Below, in pieces: positions 1 through 7,109 of a stretch of 36,984 nt of DNA. The notes below the pieces were generated by a model. That model did not search any database. It saw only the letters and a program-made list of their open reading frames with translations, and was not told the DNA's origin. Position 1 is the stretch's first letter, and every line of letters starts with the position of its first letter. The stretch is from Actinomycetospora soli (GTDB taxonomy: Bacteria; Actinomycetota; Actinomycetes; Mycobacteriales; Pseudonocardiaceae). The stretch is from assembly GCF_021026295.1 (NCBI RefSeq), contig NZ_JAJNDA010000034.1, positions 1 through 36,984 on the forward strand, in the 5' to 3' direction. Made by a program: the position numbers and the translations under genes.

Positions 1-304
1 GCCCCTCTCGCCAAGGACGCCCACGAGTCGCCCAGCGAGAGTGCGCAGCCGTAGTGGCCGAGGGCCGTTGCCGATCCGGGTTCTCGTGCAGCACTCGGAG
101 CAGCTGTCGCTCGACCGTCGTTCCACATCAGGGCACAGAAGGCAGGTGATGGGTTGCGGCTGCGCAGCAGACGAGGGAGCGCAGCGACAGCAGGTCACAG
201 TTCAGCGACAGCGGATAGGGGCACACGTAGAGGCACAGCGGCAGCGTCAACATCAGGCGGTGGACGGCATGGAGGAGTAGGGGATGTAGCAGCTCTCCGA
301 TGCG
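1..304. other. Noncoding left end with short CAG-rich repeats
   Basis: No convincing gene is visible in this stretch. Around 180-260 the motif CAGCGACAGC occurs twice (near 181 and 203), with further related ACAGC and GGCACA words. Together with the direct repeats at the right end of the window this could be an origin or iteron region if the two ends are joined, but that is inference. ORFs crossing it are fragments without ribosome-binding sites. Confidence 0.35.
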
Positions 305-469
305 GTGGATGAGGCGTGCCTGCCGGCGCTCGAGGACGCCGTGGCTCCGCACCTGCCGGCGATCCGCGCCGCGCTGCGCGACCTCGACACCGCCGACCGG
401 CCGACCGCTGATGAGGTCATCGAGCGGGTGCGGCTCAACGGCCTGGAGGACCCCGCCGACGACGGGTGA
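305..469 (+). CDS. Small hypothetical protein, 54 aa
   Basis: The frame is open from about 290 and reads like real actinobacterial coding sequence: strong G/C at third positions and an acidic, helical composition with the segment LPAIRAALRDLD. The start is taken as GTG 305; no clear ribosome-binding site precedes it, so this may be the 3' remnant of a longer gene broken by the TAG at 287. It is followed after about 65 bp by a perfect hairpin terminator, which supports transcription in this direction. No family is recognised. Confidence 0.4.
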   Translation: MDEACLPALEDAVAPHLPAIRAALRDLDTADRPTADEVIERVRLNGLEDPADDG

Positions 470-535
470 TCGGCTGGGTGGCAGCGGTCCTTTGACAGGC
501 GAGCCACAATGCACGTGGTCGGATGAGCAGGCCCC

Positions 536-562
536 GGGGGACCGGACGCAACCCGGTCCCCC
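536..562. terminator. Bidirectional hairpin terminator
   Basis: Perfect 10-bp inverted repeat, GGGGGACCGG (536-545) and CCGGTCCCCC (553-562), with a 7-nt loop. It lies exactly between two convergent small genes (end 469 on plus, end 579 on minus). There is no T-run, as is usual in high-GC actinobacteria. Confidence 0.6.
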
Positions 563-578
563 AGAGCACTGCTGCCGG

Positions 579-722
579 TCAGAAGTGCGGACGGTACGGA
601 CACTCTGGCCAGAAGATGGCCACCGCCAACCGCGCTCCGGCGACGGCGAGCTGGGCGATCATCACGATGATCCTCAGCTTGCCGTTGTCGCCGCTCTGCT
701 CGGCGTTCTTCTCCGTTCCCAC
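579..722 (-). CDS. Small membrane protein, 47 aa
   Basis: Short ORF starting at GTG 722, with a strong AGGAGGGAG ribosome-binding site about 6 nt upstream on the minus strand; this decides the start over the longer in-frame ORF. The product has a charged N-terminus (TEKNAEQSGDNGK), one hydrophobic segment (residues about 16-36, including IIVMIAQLAVAGARLAVAIF) and a short tail with one Cys. It is probably a single-pass membrane peptide. No family is recognised. The shared terminator downstream and the 9-bp-arm palindrome about 80 bp upstream (805-824) fit a small monocistronic regulated unit. Confidence 0.55.
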   Translation of the reverse strand: MGTEKNAEQSGDNGKLRIIVMIAQLAVAGARLAVAIFWPECPYRPHF

Positions 723-1035
723 GAGCAACTCCCTCCTGCGTCGGAGCCACCGGCTGGTGACACCCGGGTAGGTCACCAGTGCTCCGGCTCCGGCCGGAGA
801 GGGCGAGACAACGTTCGTTGTCTCTGGCGTTGCGAGCGGTCCTGCGCCTCCTTCGGTGTGCGTCGGTGAGCTCCACTCCACCACACCGCCTGCCCCGTCG
901 TCCCCCCGTCAAGGCCATGAACCGGGCACGCGGCACGATGGCAGGACCGTGCTCGTACGGATTCGCCTCCCGACCGTCGAGTCGCAGGTCAGAGGTAGTG
1001 CGGGGCGGCTTCGCAGAGCAGCGGCTCGTGATCGG
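723..1035. other. Intergenic region with an operator-like palindrome
   Basis: No gene is supported here. It holds a perfect inverted repeat at 805-824 (arms GAGACAACG and CGTTGTCTC, 2-bp spacer), the typical size of a TetR- or XRE-type operator. It sits upstream of the 47-aa gene and downstream of the Rep-like gene. The regulator that binds it is unknown. Confidence 0.5.
805..824. promoter_or_regulatory. Perfect 9-bp-arm inverted repeat, candidate operator
   Basis: Arms GAGACAACG (805-813) and CGTTGTCTC (816-824) are exact reverse complements with a TT centre. It lies 83 bp upstream of the start of the minus-strand 47-aa gene, where a repressor site would be expected. Confidence 0.45.
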
Positions 1036-2217
1036 TCAAGAGGACGGGCCGACCCGCTTGCGGGCGTTCGTCAGGACGCGGCTGACCTCTGCCCGCGCCG
1101 CCGCCCTCACCGCTGGACTGGCCGCCACGCGGGGCGCCTGGTGGCCACCGGCCACGCCACGGTCGCCAGTGGCGGCCAGTCGTGTCCGCCGGACATGGCC
1201 GTCGACCGCGGCCAGCGTGGTCGGCAGATCGGCTAGGCGGCCACGCCACGGGGTCAGTCGGTGGCCGAGGACCCGCAGCGGGTCTCTGGCCGAGCGCGCC
1301 GCATCGCCGCGGGTGTCGTCCGGCCGGTCCGGATGGTGGTCCACGGCGTGCAACAGCCCGACCACCGACCAGCCGGCGTCGAACCACGGGCCGAGCATCG
1401 CCACCGCCCGCCACCGCACCACCCGACCTCCGAGCCCGGCTCGACCTAAGAAGGTGTCGACAGCCCGAGCCCGGTCCCGGCGGGTCTCGGTCCGGTCGTA
1501 GACCGGCCACGGCTCAAGCCGCGGTTGGTCGTGGCGTCGGTTCAGCCCTCGATCACGCCAAGGGCTTCTCTTCTCAACGCAAGAAGCGGGGGGATCGCAA
1601 GTTGTGTCCACAGGGGCGCCGGGAGCCGAGTCCTGAGGCGCCTCGGGGAGGACGGCGACCGCAGGCGGCTCCCAACCCCGCGGGACGGTCAGGACGTAGC
1701 TGGGGGCCCGGTTGGTGTCGGTCCCGAGGAACTCAGCAGTAGCACCGGTCTCGACGCACACCACCAGCCCGACGTCCTGAGCCCACGCGAGCAGAGAGGT
1801 GACCGTCCGCAGGCCGACGCCGGCGCGCTCGGCGAGGTGAGCGCGGGTGACCCCGGCGACGAGCCCGGTCTCCCAGGACATCCCGTGGATCAGGGCCTTC
1901 GCCATGGCGGTCCACGCGGTGCGCTTGTCGACCCGCCACAGCTCGAGGTCGACGAGCTCCTCGAGGCGCGCAAGCGCCAGAGCCTGGTCGCGGACCACGA
2001 CGACGCCCTCGGGCACCCGGTGTCGCCACCCGGGGTGCGGGAGGAAGCGGCCGGCGTCGACTCGGCGGGCCGCGCGGCGGCGGCCGTAGACGAGTGACCG
2101 GCTGCGCATCTGGGCGCGCCGATAGGTGTGCTCTCCCGCTGGAGCAGGGCGAGCGTGGGCGTGAGGGGTCGCCGGACGGCTGGGTGTGCCACGCGACGGC
2201 GTGTCGCGGACGCGCAC
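1036..2217 (-). CDS. Winged-helix plasmid Rep-like protein, 393 aa
   Basis: Putative DNA-binding replication protein of the type found on actinobacterial plasmids. The middle (residues about 95-175) reads as a winged helix: a recognition-type stretch HLAERAGVGLRTVTSLLAWA, then LGTDTNRAPSYVLTVPR, where NRA-x-YVL-x-VP is a recurring signature of these proteins as I recall them. The C-terminal part has FDAGWSVVGLLHAVDHHPD, also typical of that family, then a basic tail. The N-terminal 36 residues are low complexity; an internal ATG at 2109 (MRSRSLVYGRRR) is an alternative start, and neither start has an obvious ribosome-binding site. Replication function is inferred from family resemblance and from the absence of any other initiator candidate in the window. 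Confidence 0.6.
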   Translation of the reverse strand: MRVRDTPSRGTPSRPATPHAHARPAPAGEHTYRRAQMRSRSLVYGRRRAARRVDAGRFLPHPGWRHRVPEGVVVVRDQALALARLEELVDLELWRVDKRTAWTAMAKALIHGMSWETGLVAGVTRAHLAERAGVGLRTVTSLLAWAQDVGLVVCVETGATAEFLGTDTNRAPSYVLTVPRGWEPPAVAVLPEAPQDSAPGAPVDTTCDPPASCVEKRSPWRDRGLNRRHDQPRLEPWPVYDRTETRRDRARAVDTFLGRAGLGGRVVRWRAVAMLGPWFDAGWSVVGLLHAVDHHPDRPDDTRGDAARSARDPLRVLGHRLTPWRGRLADLPTTLAAVDGHVRRTRLAATGDRGVAGGHQAPRVAASPAVRAAARAEVSRVLTNARKRVGPSS

Positions 2218-2338
2218 AGCAGGTACCGGCGGAGGGTCCGATGTAATCTCGGCTCCGCAGCACTAAGTCGCCGACGCGGGTGCCCCAGGTTGGTAGCCAG
2301 GCAGGGCCCGTAGTCGAGCGAAGAGATGTGGTTGCGCG

Positions 2339-2366
2339 AACGCCTCGGCCTGCCAGCCGGGGCGTT
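2339..2366 (-). terminator. Hairpin terminator after the RHH gene
   Basis: Arms 2339-2349 and 2356-2366 pair over 11 bp with one G-T, loop of 6 nt. It lies just beyond the stop of the minus-strand ribbon-helix-helix gene (2374) and before the Rep-like gene, so it likely separates the two transcripts. Confidence 0.5.
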
Positions 2367-2373
2367 TCGTGTG

Positions 2374-2571
2374 TCAGGCGCTCTTGAGGCCCTCCTGGGA
2401 CGCGTAGGCGACGCCGGTGTCTTCGGCGAGGAGCTGGCCGACGTAGTCGTTGAGCGTCATGCCGAGGGCCTTCGCCCGGTCCTCCGCGGCGCGCCGCAGC
2501 GGGATCGGGACGCGGGCACGCACGAACTCGCGCTCACCCTTACTCGGGCGACCGGTCTTCCTGTGCTCCAC
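2374..2571 (-). CDS. Ribbon-helix-helix DNA-binding protein, 65 aa
   Basis: Small Arc/CopG-like regulator. A basic N-terminus (MEHRKTGRPSKGER) is followed by a beta strand EFVRARVPIPLRRAAEDRAK and a helix-turn-helix-type pair AKALGMTLNDYVGQLLAEDTG, the layout of an RHH dimer. The start is GTG 2571. Just upstream lies a perfect 9-bp-arm inverted repeat (2585-2606) that is a natural autoregulatory operator. Placed beside the Rep-like gene, it may control copy number as CopG does; this is inference. Confidence 0.75.
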   Translation of the reverse strand: MEHRKTGRPSKGEREFVRARVPIPLRRAAEDRAKALGMTLNDYVGQLLAEDTGVAYASQEGLKSA

Positions 2572-2584
2572 AACGTGGATCGTG

Positions 2585-2606
2585 CCGTTCCTGTGCTCAG
2601 GAACGG
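2585..2606. promoter_or_regulatory. Inverted repeat, RHH operator or terminator
   Basis: Arms CCGTTCCTG (2585-2593) and CAGGAACGG (2598-2606) are exact reverse complements with a 4-bp spacer. It lies between the end of the XRE-HD operon (2667) and the RHH gene start (2571), so it could terminate the first or control the second. Confidence 0.5.
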
Positions 2607-2666
2607 AGGAGCGACACGCGATCCGTGACGACTACTCGCAGGCTGGTCCCGCTGCCCCTGCGGGTG

Positions 2667-2912
2667 TCAGGGGTTCTCCTGCGGGTGATCGAGGGCTGCG
2701 GCACGCGCCGCACGACGCCCCTGCACCACGCTGTCGTGGTCGTCGAGCAGCTTCGACCAGGTCCCCTCGTCGATCGCCTCGACGTCCGCGTCGGGGCCTT
2801 CGGCCGCCGCGAGAGCGGCGACCAGGCCGTCGACGTCCACGGTCCGCAAGTCGACCGGGGAGGCGAAGACCCGGGCCGAGACCTGCTCGCGCAGGCGCCC
2901 GGTGCCGGTCAC
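2667..2912 (-). CDS. Small hypothetical protein, 81 aa, third gene of XRE-HD operon
   Basis: The start is GTG 2912, which overlaps the HD gene stop as GTGA, a signature of translational coupling; a longer ORF in this frame runs antisense-like through the HD gene and is not needed. The product is acidic in the middle (VDGLVAALAAAEGPDADVEAI), has a conserved-looking block TWSKLLDDHDSVVQGRR and a basic Ala-rich end. No family is recognised. Its position as the last gene of a three-gene overlapping operon suggests it works with the HD hydrolase or the XRE protein. Confidence 0.6.
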   Translation of the reverse strand: MTGTGRLREQVSARVFASPVDLRTVDVDGLVAALAAAEGPDADVEAIDEGTWSKLLDDHDSVVQGRRAARAAALDHPQENP

Positions 2913-3505
2913 GACGCCTGACCAGGCAACCCGTAGGACGCCGCGGTGTCGTGCCACCACTCGCCGGGGGACGCGACGGCGGCCTTCTCGGCGAGCGCCC
3001 GCCCGGTTTCGGTGCGCATCCCGGCGATCATGTTGTCGACCCACGGCTGCAGGTGTGTGTACCCCTGGGCCTGGTACTCCCGGGCACGGAGCAGGCAGTC
3101 GAGCTTGTCGGCGTCCTTCGCGCACACGCTCTCGCGGGTGGACTTCGCCTCGACGTCGGCGATGATCCGCTGGATCGCGCCGGCCAGCCTGGAGGGCATG
3201 TCGACGGTCTGGTCCTTCGCGATCTGCTCGGGGTCGACCCCGGCGGTGTACCGCTTCGCCACGGAGTGCAGGTCGGTGCTGCGGGTCTCGGGGACGTCGT
3301 GGAACAGCGCGAGGGTGGCGGCGCGCTCGGCGTCGGCGCCCTCGAGGTGCGCGATCAGGTAGGCGAGAACCGCGGCGCGGTGGGAGTGCTCGGCGACCGA
3401 CTCGGGGTCGCGGACGAACCCGAGCTGCCAGCCGGCGCGGGGCGACCGTGCCAGGTGACCGACCTCGTACGCGTAGGTCACCACGCCATCGACGTCGTCG
3501 CTCAT
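2909..3505 (-). CDS. HD-domain phosphohydrolase, HDDC2/YfbR-like, 198 aa
   Basis: Metal-dependent phosphohydrolase of the HD superfamily, cytoplasmic. The metal-binding pattern is clear: ESVAEHSHRAAVLAYL (H40/H42), LALFHDVPE (H69-D70), and the later block KDADKLDCLLRAREYQAQG, which matches the distal Asp and helix of the HDDC2/YfbR 5'-deoxynucleotidase group. Length about 200 aa is normal for the group. Its ATG overlaps the stop of the upstream XRE gene as ATGA, and its stop overlaps the next GTG, so the three genes are co-translated. A nucleotidase on a plasmid could affect dNTP pools or act in phage defence (dNTP depletion); this is inference. Confidence 0.88.
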   Translation of the reverse strand: MSDDVDGVVTYAYEVGHLARSPRAGWQLGFVRDPESVAEHSHRAAVLAYLIAHLEGADAERAATLALFHDVPETRSTDLHSVAKRYTAGVDPEQIAKDQTVDMPSRLAGAIQRIIADVEAKSTRESVCAKDADKLDCLLRAREYQAQGYTHLQPWVDNMIAGMRTETGRALAEKAAVASPGEWWHDTAASYGLPGQAS

Positions 3506-4536
3506 GCCGCTCCTCTCGCGCTGGTCATGCGATGGATCGTCCCGAGCTCGCCGCGGGCGACGCTGCTCAGCTCACCACCCCAGTCCAGCAGCTCCACCAC
3601 GCGGCGGTCGACCTCGTGGACCGAGGGGGTGTCCACGAGGAGACCGGGGCGGCGCTCGAGCAGCGACCACATAGTGCGGATGACGAGCTCGACGTACGGG
3701 GTAGTCGGCGCGAGCGACGCGGTGAGGGTGCGCAGCAGGACGTCGCCGTGCCACCCGCCGGGGTCGACGGCCATGAACTCGTCGGACTCGTGCTCAGTGC
3801 CGATCTCGCCGGTGTAGTGCAGGTAGTAGACGAGGTTCGCGGTCAGCGTGGCCTCGGTGACGCAGCCGTGGGTCAGGAACGCCCGCAGCGGGTCGAGGTC
3901 CCCGGCGACCGACTGTGCGATGGCGAGGCCGCGGGCCACCGGCCACGCCGGGGTCCAGGACCCCAGCTGCGGTAGCCGCCGCAGCTCGTCGTCGGCCATG
4001 CGCTGCAGGTCCTCGACGGCGTCCGGGTCGGTGGCGAGGAGGAACGCAGCCTGCCGTCGGACCATCGGGGCCTTCGCGCCGACCGCGGAGTCAGCCGCGT
4101 GCCGCAGCGCGTCGTGCACGGTGCGACGCTGCCCGGCGCCGAGGCGAGGCCGGTCGGAGCGCCCGCCGAGTTCCCGTGGTGTCCGGCCCGTCAGCGGCCA
4201 GGTCAACAGGTCGCAGGTCCGGCGCGTGAGGACCTCGTGGGCCAGGACGCTCCCGCCTGCCGGGTCGGGGTCGACGATCTGGTCGAGCAGGTCGTCTGCG
4301 CGGATCGCGGCGTCGAGAACCTGCAGGTGGTCGCTGTGAGCGCCCATGCCGCGCAGCCGGAACCGCAGCCGAGACACGTCGCGCGTCTTCGCCCGCGTCA
4401 GAGGCCGACGGGCGGACTCCCAGCCCTTCACGGTGTCGACCCCGACGCCGATCGACTCGGCGAGGTCGGTCTGCGTGACAGCGATGTCCCCGCGCAGCCG
4501 GGCGAGCGTCATGCCGCTGATCGTGCCTTCGACCAT
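3502..4536 (-). CDS. XRE-family helix-turn-helix regulator, 344 aa
   Basis: Transcriptional regulator. The N-terminal HTH (residues about 9-60) has the Cro/C1 pattern: MTLARLRGDIAVTQTDLAES, then GVGVDTVKGWESARRPL. The remaining about 280 residues are helical, Leu/Ala/Arg-rich with no enzyme motif, reminiscent of TPR-type or sensor regions of long actinobacterial XRE proteins. ATG 4536 is preferred over TTG 4542 because GGGGGAT lies at the right distance upstream. It leads a three-gene operon with an HD phosphohydrolase and an 81-aa protein, joined by 4-nt overlaps. A large structured intergenic region separates it from the divergent transfer operon, so it may control both. Confidence 0.83.
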   Translation of the reverse strand: MVEGTISGMTLARLRGDIAVTQTDLAESIGVGVDTVKGWESARRPLTRAKTRDVSRLRFRLRGMGAHSDHLQVLDAAIRADDLLDQIVDPDPAGGSVLAHEVLTRRTCDLLTWPLTGRTPRELGGRSDRPRLGAGQRRTVHDALRHAADSAVGAKAPMVRRQAAFLLATDPDAVEDLQRMADDELRRLPQLGSWTPAWPVARGLAIAQSVAGDLDPLRAFLTHGCVTEATLTANLVYYLHYTGEIGTEHESDEFMAVDPGGWHGDVLLRTLTASLAPTTPYVELVIRTMWSLLERRPGLLVDTPSVHEVDRRVVELLDWGGELSSVARGELGTIHRMTSARGAA

Positions 4537-4656
4537 GGCCAATCCCCCTGCTTACAGCCCGAAGCCCGAGTACAGCACAGGGGTCCGACGACGTGTACCC
4601 GCAGTCACTCCCGGGTCGGTCGCGCAGCAGGGACCGTCAGCGCTGGACCTGAGGGA

Positions 4657-4696
4657 CCTCGGTGGGAGAGCGCCTAGGAAACGACTCCCACCGAGG
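4657..4696. promoter_or_regulatory. 12-bp-arm stem-loop in the leader of the transfer operon
   Basis: Perfect arms CCTCGGTGGGAG (4657-4668) and CTCCCACCGAGG (4685-4696) with a 16-nt loop, in the 278-bp gap between the divergent XRE gene and the transfer operon. There is no T-run. It could be an attenuator, a regulator target or a minus-strand insulation element; the sequence does not decide. Confidence 0.5.
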
Positions 4697-4814
4697 CCAC
4701 GCGGGTCCGCATCCCTGCCGCGAAGCGAGAGAAGCGCCGACCCATGCTCACTGTGTCAGGCCCTGCCCGGAACCGGGTCGGGCTCGCCGCCCCTGTCCGT
4801 CGAGGGGCGATCTG

Positions 4815-5027
4815 ATGCCCACCGTCACCGCCCTCATCCTGTTCTCCGGCGTCGCCGCCGTCCTCTGCGCGAGGTCGAAGGCGACCGGTCCCGCGCTGCT
4901 GTTCGGGGTCCTCGCGGTGGTTCTGATCGGGACCACCCAGCTCGGTCGGGACCTGCTCACCGCGGTGTCGTCCGTCGGTGACCGTGTCGACGACGCGGCG
5001 GCCGCCGCAGGCGCCTCCCGTGGGTAG
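4815..5027 (+). CDS. Small membrane protein, first gene of transfer operon, 70 aa
   Basis: The start is ATG 4815, preceded by GAGGGGCGA. Two hydrophobic segments are visible, residues about 3-16 (TVTALILFSGVAAVL) and about 24-39 (ALLFGVLAVVLIGTT), with an acidic, Ala-rich tail, so a two-pass inner-membrane protein is likely. It overlaps the WhiB gene start by 8 nt (start GTG 5020). No named family is recognised; small membrane proteins at the head of actinobacterial transfer operons are often linked with spread functions, but that is by analogy only. Confidence 0.6.
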   Translation: MPTVTALILFSGVAAVLCARSKATGPALLFGVLAVVLIGTTQLGRDLLTAVSSVGDRVDDAAAAAGASRG

Positions 5028-5259
5028 GCCGGCCGACTCCTGGACCGCTTCCGCCCGCTGCCGCGGCGTGGACGTCCGGGTGTTTTACCCCGACAACGGA
5101 CAGACCGCCGGTGCCGCGAAGCGCATCTGCACGACGTGCCCGGTCCGCGCTGCCTGCCTCTCCGTCGCTGTCGCCACCGGCGAGCGGTGGGGGGTGTGGG
5201 GCGGCACCACCGAGGACGAACGCCGCGCGATCCGTCGCCGTCAGCGGGAGGCGGCATGA
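5020..5259 (+). CDS. WhiB-like iron-sulfur transcription factor, 79 aa
   Basis: The protein has the four-cysteine WhiB (Wbl) signature: Cys in SARCRG, then ICTTCPVRAAC giving C-x2-C-x5-C, which hold a 4Fe-4S cluster. It is followed by the G[VI]WGG turn (ERWGVWGGTTEDE) and a basic C-terminus RRAIRRRQRE for DNA contact. These are defining features of this actinobacteria-specific family. GTG 5020 is preferred because it just overlaps the preceding stop; GTG 4978 is an in-frame alternative adding 14 residues. It overlaps the next gene as ATGA. It probably regulates the transfer operon it belongs to, in response to redox or via a sigma-factor partner. Confidence 0.87.
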   Translation: MGRPADSWTASARCRGVDVRVFYPDNGQTAGAAKRICTTCPVRAACLSVAVATGERWGVWGGTTEDERRAIRRRQREAA

Positions 5260-6038
5260 CCGACCCGGAGAACGACGACGTCGTGGCCGCCGCGGAGAGC
5301 GTCCGCCGCTGGGTCGACGTCGCCACCTGGACGGCGATCGCCCTGGGGCTGGCGTTCACCGCGGTGAACGTGCAGACCTTCGCCGCCGCCGGCGCGGCGG
5401 CGTGGTCCCCGGGCTGGGTCGTGGCGTGGCTCCTCGACCCCATGGTCTCGGTGCTGCTCCTCGCGGTCGTGCGAGCCGAGCAGGTCACCGCGCGATGGCA
5501 GGTCCCGATGCCGTGGCAGGTCCCCGCTGTGAAGTGGTCGGCGTTCGCCGCGACGTACGCGATGAACACCTGGTCGGCGTGGCGCGACGCCGTGCCGTCG
5601 TCGGTGGTCCTGCACTCGGTTCCGCCGCTGTTCGTGCTGCTCGCCGCCGAGGTCGCCCCAGCACTACGCGAGCGGCTCACCGAAGCCGTCCGGGTCGCGA
5701 CGACCACGACCTCCGCGCCGGAGTCCGTGCAGCGCGTCGTCGTCCCGGCCGTCGACGACACCCCGGCGGCGCGGGCCGCTCCGGAACCGGTGGAGCCCAC
5801 CGCGGCGCTTCCGAGCAGCGACGACACCACCGCGGTTCCGGACGACCGCGTCCGCGACCTCGCGGAGCTGCTCGCTGCGGGGTGCGACGTCACCGGCCCG
5901 CAGGCCGCAGCGCTGCACGGCGTCTCCGACCGCACCGGCCGGCGGCTCGTCACTGCAGCCCGCACCTACCTCGAGCAGCACCTCACCCGGCCCGGCCTGC
6001 ACCTGGTCGAGGCCCGCGCGGCGGGAGGAACCGCATGA
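5256..6038 (+). CDS. DUF2637-like membrane protein with C-terminal HTH, 260 aa
   Basis: Integral membrane protein with several hydrophobic helices in its first about 140 residues (around WTAIALGLAFTAVNVQTFA, WVVAWLLDPMVSVLLLAVV and HSVPPLFVLLAAEV), separated by short loops with conserved Trp and Pro. This matches DUF2637-type and Spd-type proteins of actinobacterial plasmids, some of which act in plasmid spread between hyphae (family knowledge). A Pro/Thr/Ala linker (about 155-200) leads to a compact helical end, LLAAGCDVTGPQAAALHGVSDR with TGRRLV, that reads as a DNA-binding helix-turn-helix. The start is ATG 5256, overlapping the WhiB stop as ATGA. Its end overlaps the next gene the same way. 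Confidence 0.78.
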   Translation: MTDPENDDVVAAAESVRRWVDVATWTAIALGLAFTAVNVQTFAAAGAAAWSPGWVVAWLLDPMVSVLLLAVVRAEQVTARWQVPMPWQVPAVKWSAFAATYAMNTWSAWRDAVPSSVVLHSVPPLFVLLAAEVAPALRERLTEAVRVATTTTSAPESVQRVVVPAVDDTPAARAAPEPVEPTAALPSSDDTTAVPDDRVRDLAELLAAGCDVTGPQAAALHGVSDRTGRRLVTAARTYLEQHLTRPGLHLVEARAAGGTA

Positions 6039-6262
6039 GCAGCTACGTCCTGCACGGCGACATGGATGAAGAGCGCCGCACCGAGCACCTCAAAATCTGG
6101 TACGGCACCGACCTGTTTCGGGTCCCCGACGAGAAGGACTGGACTCCGCTCGACCGGAAGATCCATCAGATCATCGACGAGGACGTCGAAGCGCACCGCT
6201 TGAAGTCGCACGCGGAGCCGCAGTCCGACCGCGAGGACGAGGACCGGGAGATCGGCGGATGA
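6035..6262 (+). CDS. Small acidic hypothetical protein, 75 aa
   Basis: The start is ATG 6035 (ATGA overlap with the preceding gene; GGGAGGAA upstream is a good ribosome-binding site). The sequence is charged, with WYGTDLFRVPDEKDWTPLD and a helix KIHQIIDEDVEAHRLKSHAE, ending DREDEDREIGG. No family is recognised. It is the first of five short acidic genes in an unbroken ATGA-overlap chain. Its acidic tail is encoded by the GAGGACGAGGACCGGGAG stretch that also serves as the ribosome-binding site of the next gene. Confidence 0.65.
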   Translation: MSSYVLHGDMDEERRTEHLKIWYGTDLFRVPDEKDWTPLDRKIHQIIDEDVEAHRLKSHAEPQSDREDEDREIGG

Positions 6263-6381
6263 CCGCCCCGGAGGTGCCCTTCGACCGGGCCCGCTTCGAC
6301 GAGTCCCTCGAGCTGGCCCGCGACCAGCTCACCTTCCCCCCGCCCGACCGCGACATCGACGACGAGGAGCGAGAGCGATGA
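6259..6381 (+). CDS. Small acidic hypothetical protein, 40 aa
   Basis: Very short ORF: ATG 6259 overlaps the previous stop, and its TGA overlaps the next ATG at 6378. The product is a helix-forming acidic peptide (FDRARFDESLELARDQL) followed by a Pro-rich turn and the tail DRDIDDEERER. The same tail, [DE][IL]DDEERE, ends the next two genes. The nucleotides of that tail (GACGAGGAGCGAGAGCG) place GAGGAG 8-10 nt before the next ATG. Position in the chain and the conserved ending make it credible despite its size. Function is unknown. Confidence 0.55.
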   Translation: MTAPEVPFDRARFDESLELARDQLTFPPPDRDIDDEERER

Positions 6382-6575
6382 CCTTCGTGCCCTTGGTGCA
6401 GGCGTGGGAAGCGAGCCGCGAGGAGCGGACCCCGATGCCGGCCCGTCAGCGGGTCGCATCCATCGACTACGGGAGCGGCGTCCCCGAGCGCCCGGCGACG
6501 CTCCTGGACTGGCTGCTCGACCGCGACCGCCACGAAGCCGAGATCGACGACGAGGAACGCGAGGTCGGAGCATGA
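6378..6575 (+). CDS. Small hypothetical protein, 65 aa
   Basis: ATG 6378 overlaps the previous stop as ATGA. The product carries a Trp-rich amphipathic front (MTFVPLVQAWEASREE), a middle PARQRVASIDYGSGVPERP, and LLDWLLDRDRHEAEIDDEER at the end. The EIDDEERE tail is shared with its two neighbours and doubles as the ribosome-binding site for the following gene. No known family is recognised; the conserved chain suggests it accompanies the transfer ATPase downstream. Confidence 0.6.
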   Translation: MTFVPLVQAWEASREERTPMPARQRVASIDYGSGVPERPATLLDWLLDRDRHEAEIDDEEREVGA

Positions 6576-6913
6576 CCGCCGACCAGTGGCCCGACGACGC
6601 CACCCTCGACGCTCTGCTCGAGGCCGCGGCGAACACGAAGAGCGGTGCGCTGCGGTTCGACCCCGAAGCCCCGGGCGGGTTCCGGGTCCTCACCGCCGAG
6701 GAGGACCAGGAGCTGATCGACGCGATCCGGCTGCCCGAGCAGCGCTACGACGACGACCGCGAGCACCTCATCAACGAGCGCGACACGGCCCGCCGTGTCG
6801 GTGACCTCGACGGCGCCGGGACTGCGGACGCCCACCTCGAGGTGCTGGCTGCCGAGCAGCGACTCGAACACCGGCACACCCCGGAGCTCGACGACGAGGA
6901 GCGGGAGCGATGA
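6572..6913 (+). CDS. Small acidic hypothetical protein, 113 aa
   Basis: ATG 6572 overlaps the previous stop. It is a strongly acidic protein with a helical N-terminus (DATLDALLEAAANTKSG), a central LTAEEDQELIDAIRLPEQRY and a long charged helix (around HLINERDTARRVGDLDGAG) that may form a coiled coil. It ends ELDDEERER like its neighbours. Function is unknown; it is probably cytoplasmic. Part of the overlapping chain leading to the coupling ATPase. Confidence 0.63.
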   Translation: MTADQWPDDATLDALLEAAANTKSGALRFDPEAPGGFRVLTAEEDQELIDAIRLPEQRYDDDREHLINERDTARRVGDLDGAGTADAHLEVLAAEQRLEHRHTPELDDEERER

Positions 6914-7107
6914 GCTGCGCCGGCCTCCGGCCCACCCCCGACGACGTCAGCCTCTCGGACACCGCCCGCGACGCCCTGAGGACCCAGCTGTTCGCCTACT
7001 GGGAGGCCGCCGAACCCGGCAGCCACAAGTGCTTCTGCGGCTCCGACGCCGAGCTCGTCGCTGCGGTCGAGCGGTACCGCGACGAGCAGGACCGGGAGCG
7101 AGGCTGA
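6910..7107 (+). CDS. Small hypothetical protein with a CxC motif, 65 aa
   Basis: ATG 6910 overlaps the previous stop. It has SLSDTARDALRTQLFAYW, then GSHKCFCGSDAELVAAVERY and a charged tail DEQDRERG. With a third Cys at position 3 (MSCAG) the CxC pair might bind a metal, but no zinc-finger family fits. Its stop is 2 nt before the ATG of the TraG-like ATPase, so the two are likely co-translated. Confidence 0.6.
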   Translation: MSCAGLRPTPDDVSLSDTARDALRTQLFAYWEAAEPGSHKCFCGSDAELVAAVERYRDEQDRERG

Positions 7108-7109
7108 CC

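Noticed and set aside
253..936. Long ORFs on both strands across 40-1500 and elsewhere
   Set aside because: They are frame shadows created by high GC; they lack start signals and run antisense to better genes.
4657..4696. Stem-loop as a simple rho-independent terminator
   Set aside because: It sits in a divergent promoter region with no gene reading into it and has no T-run, so a regulatory role is more likely.
6795..7109. Upstream extension of the coupling ATPase
   Set aside because: It overlaps two well-supported small genes, and ATG 7110 follows the preceding stop properly.
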